This document shows, one piece after another, positions 24,568 through 35,882 of a stretch of DNA of 64,000 nt (its first letter is position 1; every line of letters begins with the position of its first letter). Source of the DNA: Tipula vernalis (lineage: Eukaryota; Arthropoda; Insecta; Diptera; Tipulidae); assembly GCA_958295665.1 (NCBI GenBank), contig OY282560.1, positions 49,042,333 through 49,106,332 on the forward strand, in the 5' to 3' direction. The notes beneath the pieces are model-generated. The model saw only the letters and a program-made list of their open reading frames with translations, did not search any database and was not told where the DNA came from. Both the position numbers and the translations under genes were made by a program.

Positions 24568-25707
24568 ATGGACACCTCAGGAGATGAGAACTCGGCCCCC
24601 GAAAGTGGGAGTATCTCCTCTGTGAAAGCAGGGGGGAGTGTAGGCGTCGGGGAGGACCCGAAAGGTAATAACAGCATCACTGACAAACCTGTCGCGGCTC
24701 CTATACTCCAGAAGCAGTATAAGAGGCTTCTTGCTGAGGGCAAACTGCCCGGAAGCGAGACAACGCTTCTGCCGATGCGGCCACAAAGGGAGTCTTGTGC
24801 TCACCGTCAAAGAGAATCAAAGGGTACTCCACCGGCACAAAAAAAGGCCAGGGGAGAAGAATCTGTCCCAACGGTCTCGGGTTCTACGGTCCGGTCTGGA
24901 CTTACCTTCAGGCAGGCTGCGGAGTCGGAGATCGTTGGGATCTTGCCCTCTGGTTTTCCTGAGGTTGTCCTAACTAGAAAGCAGCTTAAGACTCGCCAGG
25001 AGGGCATCCTAGATAAGGTGCTAGAGCAAGAGGCCAAGGAGCTTAAACCTAAGGTCCTTGGCAGTCAGCTTCGGCCTGGTTGGCTGGTACTAATCTGTGC
25101 TGACCGGGCCACTGTTCAGTGGCTCAGGGAGGCCATAGGAAATATCAAGCCATGGGAGGTTGCACAGCTGATCGTGGCCGAGGCGGAAAACCTGCCTCGA
25201 GCCAGGATTGTGTTCGGCACCTTCCCAAATAGTGCTGAATTGCCCACGGAGAAGCTTTTTGGTTTTATCAAAAGCCAAAACGAGGGCATGCAGGCGATCA
25301 ACTGAAGAGTAATCAGGAGAGAGGCGAAAGTCTCTTCGGCCTTTTGCACCTTCTCTATGGACCACTCTTCAGTTGGGAAGCTCAAGCGGATTGGCTTTAA
25401 AGTCAACTATAAGTTTGAGAGTGTCCAATTGCATCCCAATGGTGGTCAAGGTGATGCTAAACCGGCTTCTGCCGGCGGGACCGAAGTGGGGAAGGCCTCA
25501 CAAGGGCTCCCCCCGCGCAAGCCACTGGTGAGGCCTGGAGGCTCTCAGGCAGCGAGGGCCAGAAGAACGGCGATGGAGGACACTGGTCAGCCATCGGCCG
25601 GACAAAAAAAGCATGCGGGTGGTGGCGGTTTTGAAAAGGAGGCTGAGCAGGACCTTCAGAATGGACCTTCAGAAAAACGAAGGCATACATCGCCTGCCTG
25701 CAGATAA
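24568..25707 (+). pseudogene. LINE ORF1 with one nonsense codon (DUF4780-like)
   Basis: A single frame runs 24568-25707 (380 codons including the final stop) with one internal TGA at 25303-25305, where related proteins usually have Trp after IN. The N-terminus is acidic and disordered (MDTSGDENSAPESGS). A basic stretch (PPAQKKARGEE) and a folded domain follow, containing LRPGWLVLICADRATVQWL and NLPRARIVFGTFP. The latter matches the DUF4780-type domain I know from insect LINE ORF1 proteins, which presumably binds RNA. The C-terminal part is Gly/Lys/Pro-rich. ORF2 overlaps its end in another frame. Confidence 0.75.
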
Positions 25708-27490
25708 ACCTGCATCATGCAAAGGCGTCTTCGGACATCCTTTGTCGTAGGTTTATCTGCCAAAACATTGGCATGGCTTTAATCCAGGAGCCATGGGTGA
25801 TAGGTAACCAGATTAGAGGTATACCAAATCAAGTGGGTAAGTTAATTTATCATAACGGAACTCAGAGTCCAAGAGCGGCTATTTTGGCCAGTTCGCCAAT
25901 TAATTTTATTCCCATTTCAGAGTTCATCTCCAGGGACTTGGTTGCAGTAATGGTGGAGGTTCTGGGTGAAAGAGGCAAACAGGAGGCTATAATGGTATCC
26001 GCCTACTTGCCTGGAGACTCAGAGTTAATACCTCCACTTGACGTTAGGCGGCTCATAGCTCATTGCAAATGCAATGGGCTGGCCTACCTGATAGGATGCG
26101 ATCCAAACGCGCACCACACGGTGTGGGGTAGCACGGATATCAATAACAGGGGTGAGTACCTTTTTGAATTTCTGATCTCAAATAATGTAGACATTGTCAA
26201 TAGGAGAAGGAAATCTACTTTTATAAATGCGATTAGGCAAGAGGTCCTAGATTTGACACTTGCTAGTCCGCATTTCAGTGACTTGGTCAAAAACTGGCAT
26301 GTGTCTGAAGAGGCCTCATTATCGGACCACTTGCACATCAGATTCGATTTGGCGGCTAAGACCATGCAGCGGCAGGAAATCAGAGTTCCAAACTGACCGA
26401 CTGGGACTCTTATCGAATCTCACTCGAATCAGAAATGCCCTCGGTTGTGGGGAACATAGAGTCTCCAGAGGGTTTGGAGATCTGTTCGAACCAGCTGCAT
26501 AATTCTATACACTTGGCTTACGAGAACAGCTGCCCGGTTAAGCGAAGAGGGCCCACAAAGATGGTCTTTCCAGCTTTACCTTAATAAATGTATTGAGGAA
26601 ATACTCCCCAGCTTGATCCAGATGTTTCAGGCAAGTTATGCTTTTAACTATATTCCGAAACTGTGGAGGAAAGTAAATGTGGTCTTTATACAAAAGGGGG
26701 GGGGGTCGTCCAGATACCAAGGCCAGGGCATATCGGCCAATTAGCCTCACATCGTTTCTATTGAAGACGATGGAAAAAATCCTGGACTATCAAATAAGAA
26801 GTGAGGTCCTTGAAAAAAATCCGGTACATCGCAACCAGTTTGCGTATCAAACCGGTAAATCCACTGTGATGGCCCTTAGCGGTCTAGTCACGGGGATTGA
26901 AAAAGCAGTGACTTATAAAGAAATTGCCCTTTGTGTCTTTGTGGACATTGAGGGGCGTTTGATAATAGCTCCTATGGATCTATAGAGAGGGCAGCAATAG
27001 AAAAAAGGGTTCCGCTTTCTACAATTAGGTGGATCCGTTCCATGCTGGAACATCGTGAGATTACTGCCAGACTAGGTGGCAAGTCAGTAACCATCAAGGC
27101 CGTAAAGGGCTGTCCCCAAGGAGGCGTACTATCTCCTCTTTTGTGGTCATTGGTTATTGACGGACTACTGGCCCTTCTGAGTAGCCATGGGTTTGATGTC
27201 CGGGCTATGCGGATGATGTGGCTATCATAATCAGAGGCAAGTTTGATGAGATCATTTCTGATCGCATGCAAAATGCACTCAATATAATATGGCAGTGGTG
27301 TTACCAGGAAGGACTCAGTGTCAATCCAAACAAAACTGTCATTGTTCCTTTTACGAGGAGGAAAAAGCTTGCGCTTACAGCTCCCTCGTTAAACGGTACT
27401 ACTGTTCCTTTTTCCAGAGAGGTTAGGGTCCAGCACAATAGATCTTTTAGGTCGCGGTGCGAGGTGGCTTATCGCCCACATGGTCCTTCA
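25697..27490 (+). pseudogene. LINE ORF2 (endonuclease + RT), frameshifted and deleted
   Basis: Endonuclease frame (about 25697-26396): MALIQEPWV, the active-site block GCDPNAHHTVWGSTDINNRG, LDLTLAS and SDHLHIRF. The CDxNAHH form rather than GDFN is typical of LOA-type elements. RT follows in pieces: AYRPISLTSFLLKTMEKIL and CVFVDIEG (26677-26985), GCPQGGVLSPLLWSLVIDG (27042-27230), GYADDVAIII near 27206-27235, and GLSVNPNKTVIVPFTRRKKL (27218-27520). Sequence between endonuclease and RT is shortened near 26540-26600. RNase H or zinc-finger C-terminus is absent. Confidence 0.85.
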
Positions 27491-27511
27491 ATCAATAATA
27501 ATAATAATAAT

Positions 27512-27990
27512 CGTATCTGAACAACAAATAGGCAAAACGCAGACAAACAAAAAGACCGTCAAAAGGGCGTGGCCAAAAGTATGAATAAATGTTGCATCTG
27601 GGAACGTGGTGTTTGGACAAACGGCCAATATGGACAAAGGCCGACCGACATAACGAGACCGACATGGAAAAAATATCGATAAAGATAAAAGGCCGACAGA
27701 TAAATCCGACAAAAGGCATGATCACGGTCGTATTTGAACAAATATACAAACGCTGTATATGGGAATGTCGTATCTGAACAACATACAAAAGAAGAAAAAG
27801 GCCAACATGGACCAAAGACTAAAAGCGTCAAAAGGATGACATGGACAAGAAAAACAGGCCGACTTTGCCGAATTTGGAAAAATTTCGTATCTGGACAAAA
27901 GGTAACCGACAAGAGGCCCTCATGGACAAAAGAATGATAAGAACAAAAGGTCGAAATGGACAAAAAGCAATTTGGACTACTTTCGGATAG
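27512..27990. repeat. GGACAAAAGGCCGACATG minisatellite, array 3
   Basis: Continuation of array 2 after the LINE. Words such as GTCAAAAGGCG, GACAAAGGCCGACCGACA and TATCTGGACAAAAGG repeat irregularly. Minus-strand frames across it (27492-27815, 28038-27559) are repeat artefacts rich in Phe/Ser/Leu. Confidence 0.7.
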
Positions 27991-29505
27991 TGGTATCATA
28001 AATCTATAAGAAAGAAACAAGAAATGATTTAAGCCCACCTTAAAGCCCCAATTGAAATAAAGAGGCTTCAGTTTTGCCCCGGTTAAGATAAACCTAACTT
28101 TATTTATGCTGAAAATCTATTACGAATATAAAATAAAAAAACTTTACGTAAAACATTGAAATATTAATATTGATTAGTAATATTCTTTACCAATTTACCC
28201 TTCAATACTATAAAAAAAAAATATTTTACGATTGTTTTAATACGTAATGGGAAATTCCCAAAGACGACGAGTTCAAATTCACACTTAAGCCATGACCAAA
28301 AATGTCGACCGATAATCGTACATACATAGATGTCGTAGACTAATTATCTAATTGTCTTATAAAAACTATTAAACGAACACTTACCCGTACACACAGGATA
28401 TTACTTCAGTATCTTAACATTTCCTCATACAATAAAATGATTCAATGTTTTTTTTTTTTTTTATTAAACGCAAGTATGCATGCGTGCATTATCGTAAACC
28501 AGTTTTCCAGTTTTGATTTCACTTTTCCATATTAAAAAACAAAAAAAAAAAAATTTTGTCGTCGATCAACTAATTCATGATCAATTCAATAAATTGTAGT
28601 TTGTAGATCACACGATCGTGAGACAGAAAACAGCAAGCGATCGACCGCGATCTTGTAAAAAGTGAACAACAACATTAGGTAATTCGATATCCGAAATACG
28701 CATGATCAAAAATCGTGAGAGATCTTATTATTAAGATTGATGATCATTTATTTACTATGCTTGAATATTAATCACAAACGACGATCGAGAAACAAACAAA
28801 AAAAAATAAAAAAATAAAACAAATGGGAAATTGAGGTTAAATATATAAATTTAACAAAAACAATCAATTGATTCAAAATATGAATATTGTATGTTGAAGA
28901 TCGTTGGTGATCGACCGTTTTTGTACATACATACATATAAAGAATTTTTCTATATCTCAAGATATTTCCGTTTTACTATAGTTTCTGACTCATGCCGCCT
29001 AATGGTGACTTTGTGAGACTATGGTGTAAATGCAATGAAAATATTTTAAGGGATTACATGATAACACCGCCGTGATAAGAAATTAAAGTTTGATGTTGAG
29101 CCGCACCAGAGTACAATCCACTTTAAAACCAAAACGACCCTTTCTTATACAACGACGTGTGTGTAAGGTGTGTATCGCATTCCAAAAGTAGCAAGTTACT
29201 CGTATATACCACCCATCGATTTATAACAAGAATGAAACATGAAACAGAGAAAGTGAGTCAAAACCACATAACGATACGCGATAACAGCGCGTTGTTGCAA
29301 TTAAAAACTCAGTACATAGAAATTAAAAGTTTTTATTGTGTCGCACTACAAAACTGTAAATGTACGGTTGATTTATGAATTTCAATTAAAAATTTTCTTG
29401 TGAACTGGCACAAAATTTGAAATGAAGTGACGAACAATTTTATTTAGAAATTTTTTTTTATTTACAAAATTCCGCACCTTGTGCGCAGTCGCTTACCGCA
29501 ACGTC
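27991..29505. other. Upstream region of BBS1, GATC-rich patch
   Basis: AT-rich, no transposon recognised. Between 28560 and 28920 there are about twelve GATC tetranucleotides, several inside CGATCG or TGATCA palindromes (for example CACGATCGTG near 28612). Long A/T runs occur at 28447-28462 and 28540-28555. Probably host intergenic DNA. Confidence 0.4.
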
Positions 29506-29519
29506 GTATCCATGGTATA
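29506..29519 (+). promoter_or_regulatory. Candidate RFX X-box upstream of BBS1
   Basis: GTATCCATGGTATA lies 34 bp before the BBS1 start codon. It keeps the centre and 5' half of the X-box (RYYNYYATRRNRAC): GT.NCCATGG.A, with mismatches at the 3' end. RFX factors drive BBS and other cilium genes in animals, so position and motif agree, but this is a partial match. Confidence 0.35.
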
Positions 29520-29553
29520 ATACAAAAGAACAAAACACAACAAATCGCCAGTG

Positions 29554-31531
29554 ATGTCATTGAGGTAAGACAAAAAATATTTGCTCTAGTAAATTTTTCC
29601 AAAAAAACAAAAAATTCTTTATTGTAGCCAACAATCAAATAAATGGCTTGATGCCCAAACGGATGGAACAGCCGCCCTTCAAACTCTACCGTCATGCTTG
29701 AGTTTGTGCGATCTAAAAAATGACGACTATTTTCGTTTGATTGCGGGCGAAATTCCCATCGATTTTGTATCGAAACCAAAATTAAAAATTTACAAAGGTA
29801 CATCACTAACGAGTGAACAAGGACTACCGGGTATACCATCCGGCATCGAGTGTTTGTATGTTGATGATCAAGAACCAAAAATACCCGTTATCGCTGTATC
29901 AATAGGACCATCGGTGTTATTTTATCGTAATCTAAAACCATACTACAAGTATGTACTGCCCGGACTAGAAATCAATCCAATCGAGTACGAAGTTTGGCGA
30001 AAATTACCGGTCGAGCGACCAGATAACGTACAATATTTAATCGATCAGCTGAGGACCATAGAACTAACCCAATTATCGCTTATATCACAAAAATTGTTGT
30101 TCGTGTCAGATGAAGAGCGCCAGGAGTATATAAAAGAAAATGCTGACGCAACATTACAACGACTATCGATTGTGACGGCCATGACAACATTGAGAAAAAC
30201 GGTAAATGAATTAAAATCTGTATCGTATTTGGTGATTGCATCGGAATCAGGTGAACTCTATATACTCGATTGTCAGACGGTACAAGTATTGCATTCGGCT
30301 AAAGTGTGCAATTTTAAATGTACTCCATGCCTGATATCGGCCACCGGACAATTTGATATCGATTTTCGTGTTGTTGTCTTAACACGAGAAGGTTACATCT
30401 GTATAATGCGCAAATCATGGTTGGAGGGTAAACAAATCGTACATCTTGATGAACCAGCGACGGGAATAGCTCTACTACCGATCGATCAAACCATTGTTGT
30501 TGTCTGTATGAACAATTCATTAGTTTGCTTTTCGAAAAAAGGTAAAAAATTGTGGACATCCACTCTACCGTTTAGTGCAATGTGTATGGTACCTGTATCA
30601 CTGCCACATTTGGGTGTCACATTAGTTTGTGTCGCCCTAAAAGGTGGCCTAGTACAGTTGTACTCACAAAAAACTTTAGTCGATCAATTTACCACACCTG
30701 AAACAGTCTCGGCCATGATATTCGGACGTCTCGGCCAAGAAGATTATGTTCTTGTCTTGGTCACAATCGATGGATCACTAATATTAAAAATTTTAAAGAG
30801 AACCGCTGAATTTTCGATTACTACTGGAAATCCTTTTGGATCAGATACGGAGTTGCGCGACTCAATTGCTGAATCAAGCGGTAACCTACAAATACCGAAA
30901 AAAACCAAAGTATTTGTCGAACAAACGGTACGAGAACGAGATAATGCACAAGGGATACATCATACATTTCAAACGGAATTATGGCGATTACGATTGACTG
31001 CAGCACGAGCAACAGTTGATGTTATAAATTCAGCTGAGAGTACAATTTCCGGTGATATAGGATATGCGCCGGTAAAATTGGCGGCCGAAGTATTAGGCCT
31101 GGGTCCATCATTTCGTCTCGTTCTAACCATTGAAAATATGGCGACGCGAAAAGAAGCTGCCGGCCTTAGTATAATATTGCACGGTGATAATCGGCATTAT
31201 ATATTCGAGCGGCCTTATACAAAACTACCAACACTTGTACCGGGGGCACCAATTAAATTGGATTTTAAAATTACTGTGGTTATGGATCCGAATGATAATA
31301 TGCCGCCGTCGGATTTAACACTGGAGAATGCTGTAATACGTGTAATGATTGTGAAACGTGGTCAAGTAAGTGTTTTTTTGTGTGTGCGTGCGCAACAAAT
31401 TTATATTATGTATAAGTCGGTAAAGTAGATCTCAAAAAAAAAATTTGTTTGTATACATTCAGGCGAAACCAATCATAGCTGCTACAGTCGCGATGCCAAC
31501 ACCCGAACCACTATTGGGGGAGACGTACTAG
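29554..31531 (+). CDS. BBS1: BBSome subunit BBS1, complete, 3 exons
   Basis: Bardet-Biedl syndrome 1 protein, a core BBSome subunit that links the coat to ARL6 and sorts membrane proteins in and out of cilia. Exons: 29554-29564 (ATGTCATTGAG, then GTAAGA), 29628-31365, 31463-31531. Introns are 63 and 97 nt, both GT-AG, and the phases fit. The product is 605 residues, against about 593 in human. Landmarks shared with vertebrate BBS1: SNKWLDA after the start, IGPSVLFYRNLKPYYKYVLP, a TAMTTLRKTVNE block, SATGQFDIDFRVV, FSKKGKKLWTS, LKILKRTAEF, VFVEQTVRERDN and AAEVLGLGPSFRLVL. The first two thirds form the beta-propeller and the rest the C-terminal adaptor-like part. A TTG at 29698 is not the start, because conserved residues precede it. 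In insects, cilia occur in sensory neurons and sperm. Confidence 0.96.
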
Positions 31532-31564
31532 ATGATTGTTTTATGTTTGATGTTTCCACTGTTT

Positions 31565-32698
31565 ACTTTAGGTGAGTTTATTTAAGCATTTTAGAATAAG
31601 GTTAGCACATTAACGGACAAGTTCTTTAGTGTGATCTAAACATTTCTAATAACTCGTTGATAGTCAGAATTGTTTAGTTTAGACGAGTTTAGTCACGATA
31701 TATAGAATAAGGTGGATACCTTAACGACCAAGTTTCTAAATAATTGTTGATATGATTTAAACATTTCTAAATAACTCATTGTTATTCAAGGCGGTTTAGT
31801 TAAGCCGAGTTTAGTTACGTATTTTAGAATAAGGTTAACACATTAACGGGCAAGTTTCGAAATAATTATTCGTGTGATTAAAACATTTCTAATATCTCGT
31901 TGGTAGCCAAGGCGGTTTAGTTAAACAGAGTATAGTTACGTATTTTAGAATAAGGTTATCACATTAACGGCCAAGTTTCTAAATAATTTTTCATATAATT
32001 TAAACATTCCTAAATAATTCATTGTTATTCAAGGCGGTTTAGTTAAGCCGAGTTTAGTTACGTATTTTAGAATAAGGTTAACACATTAACGGGCAAGTTT
32101 CGAAATAATTATTTTTGTGGTATAAACATTTCCAATAATTCGTTGCTAATCAGGACTGTTTAATTTAGTAAGGTTGTTTAGTTTAGGTGAGTTTAGTTAT
32201 TATTTTAGAATAAGGTTAACACCTTAACATACAAGTTCTTAAGTAATTATTCGTAAGATTTAAACGGTTCTAATAACTCGTTTGTAATCAGGACTGTTTT
32301 AGTTCAAGTGAGTTTTGTTACGAATTTCAGAATAAAGTTAACACATTAATGGACAAGTTTCGAAATAATTATTTGGGTGATTAAAACATTTTTAATATCT
32401 CGTTGGTAGCCAAGGCGGTTTAGTTAAGCAGAGTATAGTTACGTATTTTAGAATAAGTTTATCCCATTAACGGCCAAGTTTCTAAATAATTTTTCATATA
32501 ATTTAAACATTTCTAAATAATTCATTGTTATTCAAGGCGGTTTAGTTAAGCCGAGTTTAGTTACGTATTTTAGAATAAGGTTAATACATTAACGGGCAAG
32601 TTTCTAAATAATTATTTTTGTGGTTTAAACATTTCTAATATCTCGTTGGTAGCCAAGGCGGTTTAGTTAAGCAGAGTTTAGTTACGTATTTTAGAACA
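31565..32698. repeat. 121-bp satellite array
   Basis: About nine units with period close to 121 bp (TTTTAGAATAAGGTTA anchors at roughly 31590, 31700, 31823, 31944, 32066, 32204, 32326, 32447, 32568, 32690; one interval is 138 bp). Units share AAGGCGGTTTAGTTAAGC and CATTAACGGGCAAGTTTC. The block 31900-32160 closely resembles 32400-32660, showing a later multi-unit duplication. The array begins about 35 bp after the BBS1 stop. Confidence 0.85.
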
Positions 32699-32699
32699 T

Positions 32700-34290
32700 C
32701 TACTTAACTTTAACTTTTTGACGTTTCAGCAAAGCTTCCATCCCCAAATATTTGCTATAACTCTTCCTCTACACTTGATGTATTTGCATTTTACTTCACT
32801 ATTCCCCCAAAAGGACGTCACCTGCAACTATTCTTGGTGTGTCTTGACATTTGTTTGACATTGCGCTATATTCTGACTACGGTCATTGTCTTTCTTTGAT
32901 TTATTGCCATTAACTTTCCATAACATAACAAACGCCTGCAATAAACCTTCAAAATAAGCCTAACGAAAACTAGCCCAACCGGGCCCCATATGTAATAACC
33001 CAGAAAAATGTCATGTAAATCATTTTATTAATTGTTGTGTCCTCGAGTTCGGTTCTCACCGCTGCCAAAAATTTAATTAATTAAATACAACTGCGACATA
33101 CATAAAAACGATTGTGTGTAAAAGCCTACTTTAGGCCAATGACCATTTAGAATGTTTAAAAATAGGTCATGTGCCAAACGGACGAAATATTAACTTTTTG
33201 ACAAGTAAGATCATACTGGGCTCCATTTTTGTGGCTTTTTCATTTTCTAAACAGGAAGACTGTCAGTGTCAGCATTGGAAAATAAAAAAAATATCTTATT
33301 GCTCAATTTCATATAGTTAGAAGTAAATACACGTAGAAATCTGTCAGGTCAATTTTTTTTTTTGATGACCTTGAAATGATGATCAAGGTCAACATTTTTT
33401 TTTTTTTAAATAACATATGCAGTAGATTTGTAACTTTCTTTCAAGAACTGGGCAAGTATTATTATTTAAGATATTTGCAAAATAAATTTTCTGTTCCACG
33501 GAAGCTGCAATGAACTTTGCACAAATGCACTACAAACACACTTACTTTCATTCCAGAAAAATTTGAAATTATTTTCGACAATGAGAACACAAAAACGCCA
33601 TCCCAGACTCTTTTTTATTGCAAAATTTAAAGAGTTGATCAAAAATCACACGACAGATTAATTTATAAAGGAATTACTAACTGGTAATATTGGCTACATA
33701 TGGGCCAATTCTGAATCCGGTTTGCTTGTTATAATTTCCGCTTCGTAAATAAATGTATTGCCTTCGGGAAAAAATTAACTGAGAGACAGACCGACGGACA
33801 CGACTTCGAAACTAAATTTTTCGAACTAGAAAAATCTCAAGTTCGAAAATTTTCATGATTAAAAATTTAAAACCAAGTTGCTCTTTTGAAACAGTTAATT
33901 TAATTTTTAATCTACTCCGATTTGCAAAAGATCAAACCAAAGTGCCGAACCATTTATGATGGCCGACCGATATTTAATATCTCGAAAATACAACTTGTTG
34001 AAAAATCTTCAATGGAGACTTATTTGTTTTTGAGAGAAAAACATTACTAAATTAATTTGGGAAACCTACCATTCCCAACTTTAATTTTTTAATACAAACC
34101 TTTGAAATATGCTAATTGTTAATGGAACACAAGCCTTTTATGCTATTGTACGACCACAACAATGTTCAGAAAAAATAATGCAGCAATGATAATAGTATTG
34201 TTCAAGACAAGATAGAGGTTGGCCAAAGCTCACTTGACAAGTTTCACACCAGCCTAATGAAGCAACTGTTCTTTTACCTGTTGAGATGTG
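32700..34290. other. Intergenic, probable repeat debris
   Basis: No gene recognised. It includes long T runs (33351-33363, 33395-33405) and a GAGAGACAGACCGACGGACA block near 33780 of the kind found in inverted-repeat elements. CCATATGTAATAACCCAG near 32987-33004 could begin an LTR, but I see no partner copy. Confidence 0.35.
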
Positions 34291-34296
34291 AGCAAT

Positions 34297-34602
34297 TCAT
34301 AAAGTTCGCGCAACTCTGAATTGGAAACGACAAAAACCGTATAGGAAGACTAAAACCGTAATAGGTATTCTCGAACTACCTACTTTCATGCACACACTTG
34401 CACCATAAAGGGGCCAATGAAGTTCGTCCATCCTGACGCTACTGATGTCCTCATCAGGATCGTCAAAATCCAAATCTTGTAATATGCACCATGGTTTCAT
34501 TCGGTCGCTAGCATATAGACCCTCGTAACCGCGTCTGCCTTGCTCAGCACCCTCCACATTCGTAATAACATATCGATCATTTGGCAGGACTTGTTTTACC
34601 AA
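34297..34602 (-). pseudogene. gypsy pol C-terminal segment
   Basis: The frame reads VKQVLPNDRYVITNVEGAE and YASDRMKPWCILQD, the beta-rich post-integrase region of gypsy pol. It is shifted relative to the integrase frame. Confidence 0.6.
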
Positions 34603-34693
34603 ATAACGCCCTCGATATGTAGCTTTTAATTTACGCGATTAGCTTCTGAGGTGACACTTTCGTAACTTCGTGCTTGCTATTATTTATTACCCA

Positions 34694-35311
34694 CTAAAGA
34701 TTGTTTAAGTTGACCTCCCAAATCCTACCATCATTCAACGCCTTTGCCTTCAGCATTGACAAAACGGTCCTATTGTATCGTTCACATTGACCATTAGCCC
34801 TAGGGGTCGATACCGCATTCTTTATATGCTTTATTGCATGTTCCTTGCAATAACTTTCAAATTTAGTAGATGTAAATGCTGATCGTTGGTCATTTATAAG
34901 TCTGGTTGGAGTACCAAAGTGTACTGTCCAATTATCCATCATCTTAAGTACTGGTTGGGTTGATGTATCCTTTACTGCCGACATCACCATATATTTAGTA
35001 AAACCATCAATCATCACAATTAGATAGTTATTTCCCGATTTGCTCTTCGGAAATGGCCCAAGATTATCTAGATGCACAGTATGAAAGGGTAAGGCAACCC
35101 TCTCGATAGGATGCATCTCTCCTTCCGGTCGTCCTCCAACATGTTTGGTATAGCAACATTCAATACACACCGAAATGTAACGCTTAACAAAATTTCTCAC
35201 TCGAGGGAACCAAAAATGTTCGGCTACCCTTTGCACCGTTTTATCTACACCACCGTGACCAACATCATCATGCATTGATTTCACCACACGCCATCTAATT
35301 TGTTTAGGCAC
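34694..35311 (-). pseudogene. gypsy integrase, catalytic residues present
   Basis: The 205-residue frame has an N-terminal HHCC finger (MHDDVGHGG, VAEHFW, VCIECCYTK), first Asp in VHLDNLGPFPKS, second Asp in RLINDQRSAF and the Glu in ANGQCERYNRT. The family role is insertion of the cDNA. The frame ends at a stop after VNLNNL and continues in another phase, so the domain core is intact but the polyprotein is not. Confidence 0.85.
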
Positions 35312-35332
35312 AACCCATCTTCTCTTTCATTG

Positions 35333-35634
35333 TCATTCATTAGATGTCACAGGCTTTTGTTTTAAAACTTCAATTATTTTCAACAACTCTTCGTCTAGCT
35401 GTTGCATCCCAATTAACCAGTCGCTCTCACATTGCGAAATTTGGAAAACATCAATGGTTGCTGGTTCTGGCTCTTCGCCCTGTATTCCACTATTTCTACT
35501 TAATGCATCAACTTGTTGCATTAGTTTTCCGGCACTGTGCTGCACCTCAAATTCGAACTCGGCTAACTTCAGCCACCATCTGCCTGCACGAGGTATTAAA
35601 TCTTTTTTTGTTGCACATGTTTTCAAATCGTTAA
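35333..35634 (-). pseudogene. gypsy RNase H C-terminal tail
   Basis: DLKTCATKKDLIPRAGRWWL and KLMQQVDALSRN mark the end of the RNase H domain, where TDxxxL and DALSRN are the usual landmarks. The catalytic upstream half is missing because the element breaks at about 35635. Confidence 0.8.
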
Positions 35635-35639
35635 AAATT

Positions 35640-35880
35640 AATAAAAGTAAAATTAGCGTACACAGAAACAGAGCTGTGTGAATGTCGTGAAGAAGAAAAA
35701 ATTGTAAGAGAATTTATCTGTATTAGTATGATTCGCTAGTATATAAAGCACAGCACATTCTGTATATATACAATGTAAATTGCGGTATAATCAGTCCAGT
35801 CGCCGCGGCCTGATGAGAAGATTGATTTTTTCATAATCATAAGCTCATCAGGTCAAACAGGTCAAAACTGGATTGAATTC
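35640..35880. other. Foreign insert in place of RT, TATA-containing
   Basis: About 240 bp of non-coding DNA separate protease and RNase H. It holds GTATATAAAGCACAGCAC (35740-35757), a TATA-box-like stretch, and a perfect 9-bp inverted repeat CCTGATGAG/CTCATCAGG (35809-35817 and 35847-35855). It may be a solo LTR or a deletion scar filled by another repeat. No target duplication seen. Confidence 0.35.
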
Positions 35881-35882
35881 CC

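Larger units (their letters stand above)
23958..27511 (+). mobile_element. LOA/R1-type non-LTR retrotransposon, defective
   Basis: A 3.55-kb LINE with 5' untranslated region (23958-24567), ORF1, endonuclease, reverse transcriptase and an (AAT)n tail at 27494-27511. The 10-bp target duplication CGTATCTGAA flanks it exactly. The 5' end (GGTGATTTGGCGTC) may be intact, since about 610 bp of untranslated sequence precede ORF1. The element is much shorter than a full LINE of this type because sequence is missing after the endonuclease and after the RT. ORF2 is frameshifted. Confidence 0.88.

Noticed and set aside
27492..28038. Minus-strand 107- and 159-residue frames rich in Phe, Ser and Leu
   Set aside because: They are produced by the minisatellite and resemble the frames over the other arrays.
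31366..31428. 21-residue C-terminal extension of BBS1 without splicing
   Set aside because: GTAAGT at 31366 and CAG at 31460-31462 define an intron, and exon 3 supplies the conserved BBS1 ending.
35809..35855. CTGATGAG sequence, possible hammerhead ribozyme core
   Set aside because: No GAAAC core or matching helices follow in the right order. The segment is a simple 9-bp inverted repeat.
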